Positions 27,479 through 37,534 are shown, counted from the first letter of the stretch. The stretch is DNA of 64,000 nt from Parashewanella tropica (GCF_004358445.1 NZ_CP037951.1:793501-857500); one strand, 5' to 3'. The notes: generated by a model not told the origin, from the letters alone. Program-made: numbers and translations.

Positions 27479-27509
27479 AAAGTGAGAAGGAACGATTCTT
27501 TCTCACTTT
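27479..27509 (+). terminator. Hairpin between dksA and gluQ
   Basis: AAAGTGAGAA (27479-27488) pairs perfectly with TTCTCACTTT (27500-27509), loop of 11. Only a short U-run follows, so it may attenuate rather than stop transcription into gluQ. Confidence 0.6.
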
Positions 27510-27531
27510 ATTGATCTCTTCAGAAGGTGTT

Positions 27532-28392
27532 ATGTCACCCTATATCGGTCGCTTTGCGCCATCCCCCTCAGGTTCACTCCATTTTGGTTCCCTTGTTGCT
27601 GCGTTAGGCAGTTATCTTAGAGCACGCTCATTAAAGGGTCAGTGGTTGCTCCGAATGGAAGATATTGATCCACCACGTGAGATCAAAGGCGCAGCGGATG
27701 ACATTCTTAAAACGCTTGATGTTTTTGGATTGCATTGGGATGGTGAAGTGCTTTATCAAAGCCAGAGACAAGAAGCCTATCAAGACACGCTTAATCAACT
27801 GCTGCAACAAAATAACGCATATTACTGCCAATGCACTCGAAAAGTCGTTCGCGAAATGGGCGGGATTTATGATGGACGCTGCAAACCGCTTGGATTAGAA
27901 AGTGGGGCAATTCGATTAGTTAATACAGAAGGAGTTTCTGAGTTTGTTGATGAGCTTAAAGGTAAGGTTAAAGTTGAATCTAGCTTTGCCAAAGAAGATT
28001 TTATCATTAAACGCAGCGATGGCTTATTTGCGTACCAATTAGCTGTGGTTTTGGATGATGCCCATCAAGGGATCACAGAAGTGGTACGAGGCAGTGACTT
28101 ATTAGAAGCAACTTGCCGTCAGTTGAGTTTATTTCAGAGCTTAAATTTACCCTCTCCCAAATGGCTGCATTTACCGTTAGCTTCTACCCAGCCGGGTTTT
28201 AAGTTGTCTAAACAGAATGCTGCCACAGCTGTTGATTCGAATAATCCACAAAAAAGCCTAATTCAAGCATTGGCGTTTTTAGGGCAACCTAAAGTTGCTA
28301 CATCTGGCGATATCAGAGTCATGCTTGCTCAAGCTGTGGAGCAATTTCAGCTAGATGCCATTCCAAAAAATAATGAGATTTTGATTGTTTAA
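27532..28392 (+). CDS. gluQ: Glutamyl-Q tRNA(Asp) synthetase GluQ
   Basis: 286 residues from the ATG at 27532 with GAAGG five bases upstream (a TTG at 27511 opens the frame). It is a truncated glutamyl-tRNA synthetase that adds glutamate to queuosine in tRNA-Asp. The HIGH-like motif is 'SPSGSLHFGSLVAAL', KMSKS-like 'KLSKQN', and zinc ligands 'CQC...YDGRC' are present. It lacks the anticodon-binding domain, as expected. It complements queG (54512-55669) functionally in queuosine metabolism. Confidence 0.95.
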   Translation: MSPYIGRFAPSPSGSLHFGSLVAALGSYLRARSLKGQWLLRMEDIDPPREIKGAADDILKTLDVFGLHWDGEVLYQSQRQEAYQDTLNQLLQQNNAYYCQCTRKVVREMGGIYDGRCKPLGLESGAIRLVNTEGVSEFVDELKGKVKVESSFAKEDFIIKRSDGLFAYQLAVVLDDAHQGITEVVRGSDLLEATCRQLSLFQSLNLPSPKWLHLPLASTQPGFKLSKQNAATAVDSNNPQKSLIQALAFLGQPKVATSGDIRVMLAQAVEQFQLDAIPKNNEILIV

Positions 28393-28568
28393 GAAAAAGT
28401 GCAAGCTATAGCGTATTTTTGGACATTGTTGCGTTAAAAGTACAATTTATTAGACTCGTGAAGATATGGGTAGATCATTAATTAAAAGAAGGGTACTAGA
28501 TTACTCTGGTCTGATAGTTAAAGATTGCTCAGTTTTTGCTACTTCCTTTTCGTTTTAAATTTTTCGAT

Positions 28569-29150
28569 TTACTCGAAATCTATTGTATTTACTTTAATAT
28601 TTTTTCCCTCAATATGTTTTTGTATAGCCTCAACTATTTGTTCTTGGTTATCTCTAAACCCACGGGTAGGTATTGTATACGTATGAAGTTTTTTAACTAG
28701 CCGACCTTTAAGCCCTTTATTTTTCCACCATTGATTATCTTTTTTTCTTTTACGTAAATTAATATGTAATTCAGGAGTGTTAAATTTTATGAATCTATAA
28801 ATTTTAATATGGCGGTTTTTTGCACTTGTAATAGATGCAATATTATCAAATGGAATCTCTCCTAGTGAGAAAGGGGAAGAGAAATCGACGATACCAGTAT
28901 CTGTGAGGAGTAACCCTTTATCTTTTTTAAACAGAAAATTGAGAAAAATTATAATTAAAACAGCACAGAATATAGATACAGGAGTGAAAAATAAGTAAGC
29001 CATAATTGGATGGTATCTATCTGCATTCTGCTCAAGCTCTTCATAAGGCATAGATAAAACTAAAAGCGCTACATACTCAAATAAAAAAAGTACCGTAATC
29101 ACTATGAAAAGTTTAAAATTTGAAAGCTTAAAATATGTTTGAGTTTGCAT
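28569..29150 (-). CDS. Two-helix membrane protein, STM3941-like
   Basis: 193 residues with two N-terminal membrane helices (about 12-35 and 50-72) followed by a soluble PH-like beta domain ('LLLTDTGIVDFSSPFSLGEIPFDNI') and a C-terminal helix. The pattern resembles the STM3941 family of uncharacterised inner-membrane proteins, but the match is by eye. The composition is A+T rich compared with neighbours, and it breaks the usual gluQ-pcnB order, so it may be a late insertion. Confidence 0.65.
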   Translation of the reverse strand: MQTQTYFKLSNFKLFIVITVLFLFEYVALLVLSMPYEELEQNADRYHPIMAYLFFTPVSIFCAVLIIIFLNFLFKKDKGLLLTDTGIVDFSSPFSLGEIPFDNIASITSAKNRHIKIYRFIKFNTPELHINLRKRKKDNQWWKNKGLKGRLVKKLHTYTIPTRGFRDNQEQIVEAIQKHIEGKNIKVNTIDFE

Positions 29151-29168
29151 TATTCATCCATGATAAAA

Positions 29169-29192
29169 CAAGCTGAGCAAATTCGCTCAGCT
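29169..29192 (-). terminator. Terminator after the djlA-dehydrogenase operon
   Basis: AGCTGAGC (29171-29178) and GCTCAGCT (29185-29192) form a perfect stem with a 6-base loop; on the minus strand it is followed by UGUUUUA. It lies 15 bases after the dehydrogenase stop. Confidence 0.75.
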
Positions 29193-29206
29193 CATTGTTA
29201 ATACCA

Positions 29207-30157
29207 TTAATTAACTCGATTTATCACTTGCCCAGCTTTGAAGGCTTTTATATTCTCAACCGTAACAGCTAATAACCTTTGTCTTGCTTCAAGTGTCGCC
29301 CATGCGATATGTGGAGTAATGCTGATGTTCGGCGCAGTCAGTAATGGATTGTCGGCCGCTGGGGGCTCGGTGGAAAGGACATCAACACCAGCGTAAAGTT
29401 TATTGTGATGTAATGCCTGAGCTAAATCATCTTCATTCACTAAGCCACCTCTGGCGCAGTTAACTAACAGTGCGCCTTGTTTCATTAAGCTAAGTGTGTT
29501 GGCGTTCACTAACTTTTCTGTTTGCGAGGTTTGTGGGCATTGCAAAGATACAATATCTGATTGAGAAAAGACTTCTTCAAGGCTTACCCACTGAGTATTT
29601 TCAGGTAATGATGCGGGTTTTGTACGTGAATGGATCAGTAACTTCATTTGCATTGCTGTAGCGATAGCTGCAACTTGCTTACCTGTTTCTCCAAAACCAA
29701 TCAGACCTAATGTTTTACCAACCAAAGAGTAAGTTGGGGTAAGCTGAAAACAAAAATCGTTGCAGTTTTGCCATTGCTTATCTTTCACCGCCTTGTCATG
29801 CTGTGCCAACTGTTGGGTATGGTTAAGAATATGCGCAAACACCATTTGAGCAACGGATTGAGTGCTGTAGGCAGGAACATTACTGACTGCAATGCCTCTC
29901 GCTTGTGCGGCTTTAATATCGACGACGTTGGTTCCTGTCGCTAACACACTGATAAATTCTAGCTTTGGAAGTTGCGCTAGAATAGCGGTATCTAATACCA
30001 CTTTATTGGTCAGAATGATTTCTGCGTCTTTTGCTCGTTCAATAATTTGTGCGATAGAGGTTCTATCGTAAAAAGTCACATCACCCAAAGCTTTTAGCGC
30101 TGCATCGTCCAAATCACCCGAATTAAGGGTAAAATAGTCTAATACCACAATCTTCAT
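29207..30157 (-). CDS. D-2-hydroxyacid dehydrogenase
   Basis: 316 residues from the ATG at 30157, which overlaps the djlA stop by one base and has GAGGA eight bases upstream. NAD-binding motif 'GLIGFGETGKQVAAIA', catalytic Arg in 'NCARGGLVNE', Glu in 'DVLSTEPP', and His in 'ITPHIAWAT' are intact. It belongs to the hydroxypyruvate/glyoxylate reductase-like group; the true substrate is not clear. It is the last gene of amgK-murU-djlA. Confidence 0.9.
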   Translation of the reverse strand: MKIVVLDYFTLNSGDLDDAALKALGDVTFYDRTSIAQIIERAKDAEIILTNKVVLDTAILAQLPKLEFISVLATGTNVVDIKAAQARGIAVSNVPAYSTQSVAQMVFAHILNHTQQLAQHDKAVKDKQWQNCNDFCFQLTPTYSLVGKTLGLIGFGETGKQVAAIATAMQMKLLIHSRTKPASLPENTQWVSLEEVFSQSDIVSLQCPQTSQTEKLVNANTLSLMKQGALLVNCARGGLVNEDDLAQALHHNKLYAGVDVLSTEPPAADNPLLTAPNISITPHIAWATLEARQRLLAVTVENIKAFKAGQVINRVN

Positions 30158-30939
30158 CACTTGAATCCTCGTTCATGCTTTAGGCGATCATAGGCCGATT
30201 GAATGTCTTGAGTTTTTTTCTTTGCCAGCTCCATCATTTCTTCTGGAAGGCCTTTTGCGACCAACTTATCTGGGTGATGCTCGTTCATTAGTTTACGATA
30301 GGCTCGTTTAATGTCTCTATCGCTCGCACTTGCTTCTAATCCAAGCACTTGATAAGCATCGGCAGCAGTGGTTTGTCTAGAGCGGCCAGCTTGAGATTGT
30401 TGAAAACGAAATTCGGCTTGCCAGCGAGATAGGAGTTGCTCAAGTTGCTGTTGACTGTAATTTAGCTCTTGAGCGACCGTGGCGAGGATTTTACGTTCAT
30501 TGCTATCCAGTTCTCCATCAGACAGTGCTGTCTGAATTTGGATCTCTAAGAACATTTGATTGAGTTCAGGTCGGCTTCCTGTAGCCTCTCTAAATTCAGC
30601 CAAACAAGCCTTTAGATCAAAGCTATCACTTTTGCCTTTTCTGAATGCGTTTTGTGCATCAGTTCTGGGTTGTCCATGCAAACGCATTTGATCCATCAGC
30701 ATGGTGGCAATACGAATATCGGTTTCTGTGACTCGCCCTGAAGCTTTAGCTACATGCCCCATAACCGCAAAGGTTGAATTTAAAAATTGACGCTGTCGCT
30801 CAGCGGCTTTGCCTAAAAATGCTTGTGCTCCTTGGTATTTGTCATAAACATGACCAAGCCAAAGCCCAATTAAAGCACCCACAAATCGACCAAACATAAA
30901 GCCGATCATAAAGCCAAAAACTTTACCCCAAATTTTCAT
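30157..30939 (-). CDS. djlA: Membrane-anchored J-domain protein DjlA
   Basis: 260 residues: an N-terminal glycine-rich membrane segment ('FGFMIGFMFGRFVGALIGLWLG'), a TerB-like helical middle, and a C-terminal J domain (about 192-258) with the essential HPD in 'NEHHPDKL'. DjlA is a DnaK co-chaperone at the inner membrane. It starts 4 bases inside the murU end. In E. coli djlA also lies beside lptD, consistent with this neighbourhood. Confidence 0.94.
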   Translation of the reverse strand: MKIWGKVFGFMIGFMFGRFVGALIGLWLGHVYDKYQGAQAFLGKAAERQRQFLNSTFAVMGHVAKASGRVTETDIRIATMLMDQMRLHGQPRTDAQNAFRKGKSDSFDLKACLAEFREATGSRPELNQMFLEIQIQTALSDGELDSNERKILATVAQELNYSQQQLEQLLSRWQAEFRFQQSQAGRSRQTTAADAYQVLGLEASASDRDIKRAYRKLMNEHHPDKLVAKGLPEEMMELAKKKTQDIQSAYDRLKHERGFK

Positions 30940-31601
30940 TGAATTTGTTTCTCTAATTGATGTAACCGCTCTATGGTACCAACATCACACCATAAGCCAG
31001 TAAAATGTTCTGCGTGGATCAATTGTTTGTCGGCGGCAGGACGGATTAATAAAGGTGTACCAAAGGCTCCTGTCGGTGCCTTGTCGAATAATTTTGGATG
31101 ATAAATACCCATACCTGAAAAAGTCAGCATAGTCTCTGACTTATTTTGTAAGTAATGGTTCGAAAGTCCAAAGTCGCCACTCGGATTATGTTCAGGATTA
31201 TCGACCAACCATAAATGAGCGAGACAATTATCAGGTAATTGCATATCGGCGAGTGAGTCGGGAAGATATTCAACAAACACATCACCGTTAATGACAAAGA
31301 ATGGTTCATCGCCTAAAAGTGGAAGGGCATTGCAAATCCCTCCACCTGTTTCTAATGCTTCGGTTTCGTGTATGTAGTGGATGGTCAGTTGCCATTTATC
31401 ACCATTACCCAGTGCTTGTGGGATTTGATGCCCAAGCCAAGCGGTGTTAATGACAACTTCTTTTATTCCTATCGCGGCTAACTTCTCTAAGTGATAGACG
31501 ATGAGTGGTTTGCCGTTAACAGGGACTAACGGTTTAGGAAGTGTGTCTGTCAGTGGCCGAAGTCGTTGACCTCGACCTGCGGCTAATATCATCGCCTTCA
31601 A
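30936..31601 (-). CDS. murU: N-acetylmuramate 1-phosphate uridylyltransferase MurU
   Basis: 221-residue nucleotidyltransferase that makes UDP-MurNAc in the peptidoglycan recycling bypass. The N-terminus 'LKAMILAAGRGQRLRPLTD' matches the family when a TTG at 31601 is used; that TTG overlaps the amgK stop (TTGA) and has GAGG seven bases upstream. The longer frame to 31643 would intrude into amgK. 'LPKPLVPV' and 'FVINGDVF' sugar-nucleotide motifs are present. Works directly after AmgK. Confidence 0.92.
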   Translation of the reverse strand: MKAMILAAGRGQRLRPLTDTLPKPLVPVNGKPLIVYHLEKLAAIGIKEVVINTAWLGHQIPQALGNGDKWQLTIHYIHETEALETGGGICNALPLLGDEPFFVINGDVFVEYLPDSLADMQLPDNCLAHLWLVDNPEHNPSGDFGLSNHYLQNKSETMLTFSGMGIYHPKLFDKAPTGAFGTPLLIRPAADKQLIHAEHFTGLWCDVGTIERLHQLEKQIQ

Positions 31602-32602
31602 AGCGTTGCCTCTACTTTGGGAAGAATGTCTTGTTTTAACCAAGTGACTAATTCAGAAAACTCAGTATACCTGTTTCCTACTTCGATAAGGTAATGAAGT
31701 GATTGAGGAATATCAGTTAAGTAACCGCTTTTTCCATCTCTGTGGTGAAGTCTGGCAAAAATGCCTGCAATTTTCAGGTGACGTTGCATGCCGGTTAGAT
31801 CAAACCAATACTGATATTGTTCAAATTGAGTGTTGGCTGATAATAGGCCGTGCTTAAGGCATTGTTCGAAGTGATATTTGGCTAACGCATCGACCATTGT
31901 TGACGGCCACACGACGTAACAATCTCGAAGTAAAGAAACCGCATCATAAGAAATTGGACCCATCACGCTATCTTGAAAATCAATCAGATACATTTGCTGA
32001 TTATGCAGCATGATATTACGGCTGTGGTAATCTCGATGCATGGCAACTTGAGGTTGGCTGACAATGGTTTTAGTTAATGTATCGAATACTTGTAGAAGCA
32101 TTTTTTGTGTCGATTCATCAAGTGAATAGCTAAGGTGTTCTTTTAAAAGCCAATCATTAAAAATAGCTAGCTCTGTTGAAATAAAGGCTTGATCAAAAGC
32201 GGGTAACTGGTGCTTGGCAGTGCTTTGTACTTTGGCAACAAGAGGCAGAAGCTCAATGGCTTGTTGGTATAACGGAATAACCGTATCCTCATTTAATGCA
32301 GAATTCAGCATGTTATCGCCTAAATCGGTAAGCACCATAAAGCCAAGTTGTTCATTTTGATGTAATACTTCAGGTGTCTTTAACCCTGATTGGTGATAAC
32401 TTTGAGCTAATTCAACAAACGGCAGTATCGGCACTAAATCTGGTGGTGAGTCTACTGCGATATAGCTTTGATTATTGTGTTCAAAGCGAAAATAGCGCCT
32501 AAAACTGGCGTCTCCAGAGATGAGTTGTAATTGAATTTTGGGATCTAGGCATAAACGAACCCATTCAGTTAGCTGAAAAAATCTTTGATCGGACAATGGC
32601 AT
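31598..32602 (-). CDS. amgK: N-acetylmuramate/N-acetylglucosamine kinase AmgK
   Basis: APH-fold sugar kinase (334 residues from the ATG at 32602; the frame opens at 32701). It phosphorylates recycled MurNAc at the anomeric position, feeding MurU. The catalytic loop 'MHRDYHSRN' and metal motif 'LIDFQDSVMGP' are intact. The start is uncertain: AAGAG lies about seven bases before 32602, but a start at 32635 is possible. It is divergent from lptD, the conserved arrangement in pseudomonads and Shewanella. Confidence 0.92.
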   Translation of the reverse strand: MPLSDQRFFQLTEWVRLCLDPKIQLQLISGDASFRRYFRFEHNNQSYIAVDSPPDLVPILPFVELAQSYHQSGLKTPEVLHQNEQLGFMVLTDLGDNMLNSALNEDTVIPLYQQAIELLPLVAKVQSTAKHQLPAFDQAFISTELAIFNDWLLKEHLSYSLDESTQKMLLQVFDTLTKTIVSQPQVAMHRDYHSRNIMLHNQQMYLIDFQDSVMGPISYDAVSLLRDCYVVWPSTMVDALAKYHFEQCLKHGLLSANTQFEQYQYWFDLTGMQRHLKIAGIFARLHHRDGKSGYLTDIPQSLHYLIEVGNRYTEFSELVTWLKQDILPKVEATL

Positions 32603-32756
32603 CTCATAGCTCTTAATATAAAATTGATTTATCATGTCGACTAATATTGTCCGCAGTGACTTTTTCGGACAAACAAGAATATAGTCTTCTTTTATTTGCA
32701 TTTATAGACCAAGATTATAACTTAATTCATTTTTGGCATTGATTGACGAATATCTA

Positions 32757-35084
32757 ATGAACTTTCGCTTTTTTTTGGTACTTAGCCTTACCCCTACGAT
32801 AGTTTTCGCTCAGCAAGCTTCTAAACCTGAAGCGGCTTCAACACATCAAAAGACAGATGAGTCACAATGTTTGATCCTTCCCCCGACTGCACCTAGGCAA
32901 AGCCAAGCCCAAATGGGAATAACCAACAACCATATTTGGATTGAGTCAGATCACTCCGATGCCCAGATGGGAAAAAAAGCGCATTTTTCGGGTGGCGTCA
33001 CCTTTAGCCAAGGTCCAAGGCATATTTATGCTGATGAGGCGACGGTAAATAGCGAAACACAACAATTATCGGCCAAAGGTGATTTAACCTTTGAAGATCC
33101 GCAAGTCACGATTACTGCGGACTCTATTGTAGGTGAAATGAAAAATAATAGTGCCAAGTTGGAAGGTGCTCAATATTGGTTGAAAGGTCAGCAGGTACAT
33201 GGTGAAGCAAAGCAGCTAGAAATCACCCCTGAAAATGATTTGATTTTGAATAATAGTAGCTTTACCACTTGCCCACCAGAAAGCCGAACATGGGCTTTAG
33301 AAGCCGACAAAATCAAAATCGACAGTAAAGATGAGTGGGGAGAAGTCTGGGGAGCCAAACTTAAGATTGGTGATGTTCCCATCATGTACGTTCCTTACAT
33401 GACCATTCCTGTGTCTGATAAGCGAAAATCGGGTTTGTTATTTCCTAAATTCAGTACCAGTACCGTGAACGGTGTTGAGTTGGCATTACCGATTTATTGG
33501 AATATCTCACCAGAATATGATTTGACCTTCACTCCTGATTATATGTCTAACCGTGGTTTATTGAGTAAACTTGAGTTTCGTTACTTAATGCCGGGGCAAC
33601 AAAATAATAATCAAAACGGTCAGTTAAACGTCGAGTACTTACCTAGTGATGACTATCTTCCTGGAAATCCTAATCGCTATTTATATCACTGGGAACACCA
33701 AGGGCGCATCAACGAAAATTTACGCGTTTTAACTAATTTTACCGATGTGTCGGATAACAACTACCTCAATGACTTTAATTCTGATGTTCAACAAGCAACA
33801 GATAACCAATTGGTTAGAGTTGGTGAACTCAATTATTTGAGTAAAGATTGGGATTTAGGGTTAAAAGTACAAGATATTAAAGTGTTAGGGCTGTCGGAAA
33901 AGCCTTATCAAGTTATGCCACAAGTCAGCTTTGATTATCGCTTTCCTGAACTCAGCAATAACATCAATTTTGACGTGTATTCTGAAGTGACCAACTTTTC
34001 TCATGATGAAAATAGTCACAATACAGCCACTCGTTTACACATCGAGCCACGATTATTGTTACCTCTTTATGGTCCTGCTGGTTCATTTACGACTGAAATA
34101 AAGCTGTATCAAACCAACTACTGGCAACGAAACGCACAACCTAGCTTGGGGCTGGCGAAGCGAGTGAGCAGAACCATTCCATCACTGCGCTTACATGGGC
34201 AAATTAATTTAGAACGTGATACACAATTGTTTGATCACAATTATCGTCAAACGTTTGAGCCTCAAATTCAGTATTTGTACGTTGGGTATGAAAATCAATC
34301 AAATATCGCTTTGTACGATACCGCCCAGCTGCAAGAAGATTATTATGGTCTGTTTAGGGATCGCCGTTATTCTGGAATTGACCGTATTGCCGATGCGAAC
34401 CAAGTTACCATAGGTTTAACTTCTCGACTATATGATGAAAATAACCGAGAAAAGTTAAAGTTCAGTTTCGGGCAAATTTTTTACCTGAAAAACAGCAGGG
34501 TTGGGTTGTTAAACAATGATGTTGAAAATCAGCCTTCGTCATCAGTATTAGCGGCTGAATTGGACTCACATATTTACAATGATTGGTATTTAAGCACTCA
34601 AGTGCAATACGACACCAAACTTAATGAAACTCGTAAACATGAAACATCGTTGGATTTCCGTCCCGCAGCCAATAAGCTTTTCCAGCTAAGTTATCGCTAT
34701 GTGCCTGATCTGCTCAACAGTAACACCAACAATAAGGTGAATATTGCTCAGGCTGGAACTCGCATCGCATGGCCTATCAAGAAAGATCTCTATTTTGTCG
34801 GTAATTGGTATTACGACTTTAAGCGTAAGCGATCGATTGAGACTTTTGCAGGAGTGCAATACGAGTCTTGTTGTTGGGCGGCACGATTAAGTTACCATTA
34901 CCGAATTAAAACCAATTTTAACGATAATATCGCCAATGCCCCCATTGATAGAGAGCAGTTCGAAAGTGGCATCTATCTAAACTTCATGATTAGAGGCTTA
35001 GGAGGAGCAGGCAGTCTAGGTGTGTCAGATATGCTTAATGAGAGCATCTTTAATTATAGAAAGCCTATATATTTAACGGATTAA
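32757..35084 (+). CDS. lptD: LPS assembly outer membrane protein LptD
   Basis: 775 residues from the ATG at 32757. A signal peptide 'MNFRFFLVLSLTPTIVFA' leads into an N-terminal jellyroll (OstA-like, about 55-190) and a large C-terminal barrel. Cys residues at about 38, 173 and the adjacent pair 'ESCCWA' fit the disulfide set needed for LptD maturation. It inserts LPS into the outer leaflet together with LptE. surA follows and folds this very protein, a meaningful gene order. Confidence 0.95.
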   Translation: MNFRFFLVLSLTPTIVFAQQASKPEAASTHQKTDESQCLILPPTAPRQSQAQMGITNNHIWIESDHSDAQMGKKAHFSGGVTFSQGPRHIYADEATVNSETQQLSAKGDLTFEDPQVTITADSIVGEMKNNSAKLEGAQYWLKGQQVHGEAKQLEITPENDLILNNSSFTTCPPESRTWALEADKIKIDSKDEWGEVWGAKLKIGDVPIMYVPYMTIPVSDKRKSGLLFPKFSTSTVNGVELALPIYWNISPEYDLTFTPDYMSNRGLLSKLEFRYLMPGQQNNNQNGQLNVEYLPSDDYLPGNPNRYLYHWEHQGRINENLRVLTNFTDVSDNNYLNDFNSDVQQATDNQLVRVGELNYLSKDWDLGLKVQDIKVLGLSEKPYQVMPQVSFDYRFPELSNNINFDVYSEVTNFSHDENSHNTATRLHIEPRLLLPLYGPAGSFTTEIKLYQTNYWQRNAQPSLGLAKRVSRTIPSLRLHGQINLERDTQLFDHNYRQTFEPQIQYLYVGYENQSNIALYDTAQLQEDYYGLFRDRRYSGIDRIADANQVTIGLTSRLYDENNREKLKFSFGQIFYLKNSRVGLLNNDVENQPSSSVLAAELDSHIYNDWYLSTQVQYDTKLNETRKHETSLDFRPAANKLFQLSYRYVPDLLNSNTNNKVNIAQAGTRIAWPIKKDLYFVGNWYYDFKRKRSIETFAGVQYESCCWAARLSYHYRIKTNFNDNIANAPIDREQFESGIYLNFMIRGLGGAGSLGVSDMLNESIFNYRKPIYLTD

Positions 35085-35155
35085 TATGGTAGATTGCTGA
35101 ACCTCTGGGCATAAACACAGTCAAACGACTTTAAAGCCGTTGCAAGTCATCGTTC

Positions 35156-35182
35156 TTGCCACTGAAGAAGATACAGTGGCAA
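35156..35182 (+). other. Stem-loop in the surA leader
   Basis: TTGCCACTG (35156-35164) and CAGTGGCAA (35174-35182) form a perfect 9-bp stem with a 9-base loop between lptD and surA, 52 bases before the surA ATG. There is no U-run, so it is more likely an mRNA structure (stability or translation) than a terminator. Confidence 0.5.
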
Positions 35183-35234
35183 TAATCAATGACCAAAATG
35201 TATAAAAACTAATAATCAGCCAAGGATTTTGTGG

Positions 35235-36527
35235 ATGAGATTTTGTAAACAAGTGATTTTTGCCGTATGTGCAATGCTGTTAAGCCAAACGGTAATGGCG
35301 TTACCACAGCCATTGGATCGAGTTGCAGTTCAAGTCAATGACGGAATTATTTTGAACAGTGAGGTTCAAGATATGATTCGTACGGTTAAAGAAAACGCTA
35401 AGGCAAATAATCAAACCTTACCGTCGGATGCAGCATTAAGAACCCAAGTTATAGAAAGACTTATCTTGACTCGCTTGCAACTGCAAATGGCTAAGCGTAT
35501 CGGTTTGCATATTGGTGATCTTCAATTAGATCAAACCATTAGTAACATTGCTAAAGAACAAGGCGTTACTGTTGAGCAAATGCGTAAGAAAATTGAAGAG
35601 TCAGGTTCGACTTTTGCCCAATATCGTGAGCAATTACGCGAAGAAATGACTATCGGCGAAATTCAGCGCATTCAAGTACAACGTCGTATTCAAGTGTCAC
35701 CACAAGAAATTACCAACCTTGTTAACCTTATTAAAGAGCAAGGCAATAAAAATGTTGAATACCAAATTGGCCACATCCTTATTGAGGTTCCAAGTAATCC
35801 AACAAGCCAACAGTTAGATGCAGCAAGTAAGCGTGCTCAGGCTGTTTTAAAGCGTCTGAAAGATGGTGCAAACTTTAAAAGTACAGCAATTGCAGCTTCT
35901 TCTGGCCCGAAAGCACTTGAGGGTGGTATTTGGGATTATATGAACATTAATGCCATGCCAACCTTGTTTTCAGAAGTCGTAAGTGGCGCTAAAAAAGGCG
36001 ATATCCTTGGCCCTATTAAAAGTGGATCTGGTTTTCATATCATCAAAGTTATGGATATCCGAGGTCAGCAGCTGAATGAAATTAAAGAAGTTAAAGCTAG
36101 ACATATTCTGTTGAAGCCATCGCCAATTTTGTCTGAAGAGCGTGCAAAATCATTACTGACAGATTTGTTGAAACAAATTCGTGACGGCAAGCAAAAATTT
36201 GCTGATGTTGCTCGTAAATACTCTGAAGATCCTGGTTCAGCAGCCAAAGGCGGTGAATTAGGTTGGGCACAACCGAGTATTTATGTTCCTGAGTTTGCTA
36301 AAACCCTTGAAAACTTAAAAGTCGGTCAGATCAGCGAACCATTTAGAACCAGTCATGGTTGGCATATTGCTCAGTTAGAAGAGCGTCGTACTGTAGATGC
36401 AACGGATAAGTTCAATACCAATCGAGCACACCAGCTTATCTTCCGTCGTAAATTTAATGAAGAACTGCAAAACTGGCTTGATGAGATGCGTTCTGATGCT
36501 TATGTCGAAGTGTTTAACGATAAATAA
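35235..36527 (+). CDS. surA: Periplasmic chaperone SurA
   Basis: 430 residues from the ATG at 35235 (AAGGA eight bases upstream; a TTG at 35229 is in frame). A signal peptide ends 'TVMA', then the SurA N-terminal domain ('LDRVAVQVNDGIILNSEVQ') and two parvulin PPIase domains (about 170-275 and 282-385; second 'ARHILLKPSPILSEERA' and 'FADVARKYSEDPGSAAKGGELGW'). It escorts outer-membrane proteins such as LptD. Confidence 0.96.
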   Translation: MRFCKQVIFAVCAMLLSQTVMALPQPLDRVAVQVNDGIILNSEVQDMIRTVKENAKANNQTLPSDAALRTQVIERLILTRLQLQMAKRIGLHIGDLQLDQTISNIAKEQGVTVEQMRKKIEESGSTFAQYREQLREEMTIGEIQRIQVQRRIQVSPQEITNLVNLIKEQGNKNVEYQIGHILIEVPSNPTSQQLDAASKRAQAVLKRLKDGANFKSTAIAASSGPKALEGGIWDYMNINAMPTLFSEVVSGAKKGDILGPIKSGSGFHIIKVMDIRGQQLNEIKEVKARHILLKPSPILSEERAKSLLTDLLKQIRDGKQKFADVARKYSEDPGSAAKGGELGWAQPSIYVPEFAKTLENLKVGQISEPFRTSHGWHIAQLEERRTVDATDKFNTNRAHQLIFRRKFNEELQNWLDEMRSDAYVEVFNDK

Positions 36528-36540
36528 TTAAGGAAGTTTT

Positions 36541-37527
36541 TTGACAACTAAACGAATTGCCATCACGCCGGGTGAACCGGCGGGAATTGGCCCTGATTTA
36601 GTCGTACAACTTGCTCAGCAACCTTGGGATGCTGAGCTTGTTGTTTGTGCCGATCCAAATTTATTAACCACAAGAGCAAAGCAACTTGGTTTGCCTTTGA
36701 AGCTCAAGCCTTATCAGCCAACATTAGAGGCAAAACCACAAGAAGTTGGCACTCTGACCATAGTGCCGTTTTCATTAACAGAAGATGTGACTTGTGGAGA
36801 GCTTAACGAGTCTAACAGTGGATATGTGGTTGATACGCTAACGTATGCTGGTGAAAATAATATGAACGGTCAGTTTGATGCTGTGGTTACAGGGCCTGTT
36901 CATAAGGGGATCATCAATCAAGCGGGGATCCCATTCAGTGGGCATACAGAGTTTTTTGCTAACCAAGCAGGGTGTCGTGATGTGGTGATGATGTTAGCGG
37001 CACCAGAACTGCAAGTGGCGTTAGTCACAACTCACATTCCTCTCGCTTATGTATCTAAAGCGATTACCCCTGAACGTTTAACCAATATCATTCAGATTTT
37101 GCACAAAGATTTGACGGAAAAGTTCGCCATCAAAACCCCTAAAATTTATGTGTGTGGATTAAACCCTCATGCAGGAGAGGACGGGCATCTTGGTCGTGAA
37201 GAAATTGACATTATCATTCCAACGTTAGAAACACTAAGAGCAGAGTTAGATGCTGAGCTCATAGGTCCATTACCTGCTGATACCTTATTTCAACCAAAAT
37301 ACTTAGCCGATGCCGATGTCGTCTTGGCTATGTATCACGATCAAGGCCTACCTGTGTTAAAATCTCTTGGGTTTGGTAAGTCTGTAAATATTACACTGGG
37401 TCTGCCGTATATCAGAACATCGGTGGATCATGGAACAGCTCTTGAATTGGCTGGTACTGGAGAAGCAGATATTGGTAGCTTCGTTTGTGCAGTTAATAAA
37501 GCCATAGAATTAGCAAATAAACATTAA
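36541..37527 (+). CDS. pdxA: 4-hydroxythreonine-4-phosphate dehydrogenase PdxA
   Basis: 328-residue NAD-dependent enzyme of pyridoxal phosphate synthesis. Translation most likely starts at the TTG at 36541, since AAGGAAG lies four bases upstream and the family N-terminus '[16 protein letters not shown]' follows at once. Metal-binding His residues sit in 'FSGHTEFFA', 'LNPHAGEDG' and 'MYHDQGLP'. It is co-transcribed with surA, 13 bases upstream. Confidence 0.95.
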   Translation: MTTKRIAITPGEPAGIGPDLVVQLAQQPWDAELVVCADPNLLTTRAKQLGLPLKLKPYQPTLEAKPQEVGTLTIVPFSLTEDVTCGELNESNSGYVVDTLTYAGENNMNGQFDAVVTGPVHKGIINQAGIPFSGHTEFFANQAGCRDVVMMLAAPELQVALVTTHIPLAYVSKAITPERLTNIIQILHKDLTEKFAIKTPKIYVCGLNPHAGEDGHLGREEIDIIIPTLETLRAELDAELIGPLPADTLFQPKYLADADVVLAMYHDQGLPVLKSLGFGKSVNITLGLPYIRTSVDHGTALELAGTGEADIGSFVCAVNKAIELANKH

Positions 37528-37534
37528 TTTCACT

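Noticed and set aside
29201-29215. Solo copy of the MITE terminal repeat (ATACCATTAATTAACT-like)
   Set aside because: It overlaps the coding end of the dehydrogenase, lacks the rest of the unit and is A+T rich, so chance similarity is more likely.
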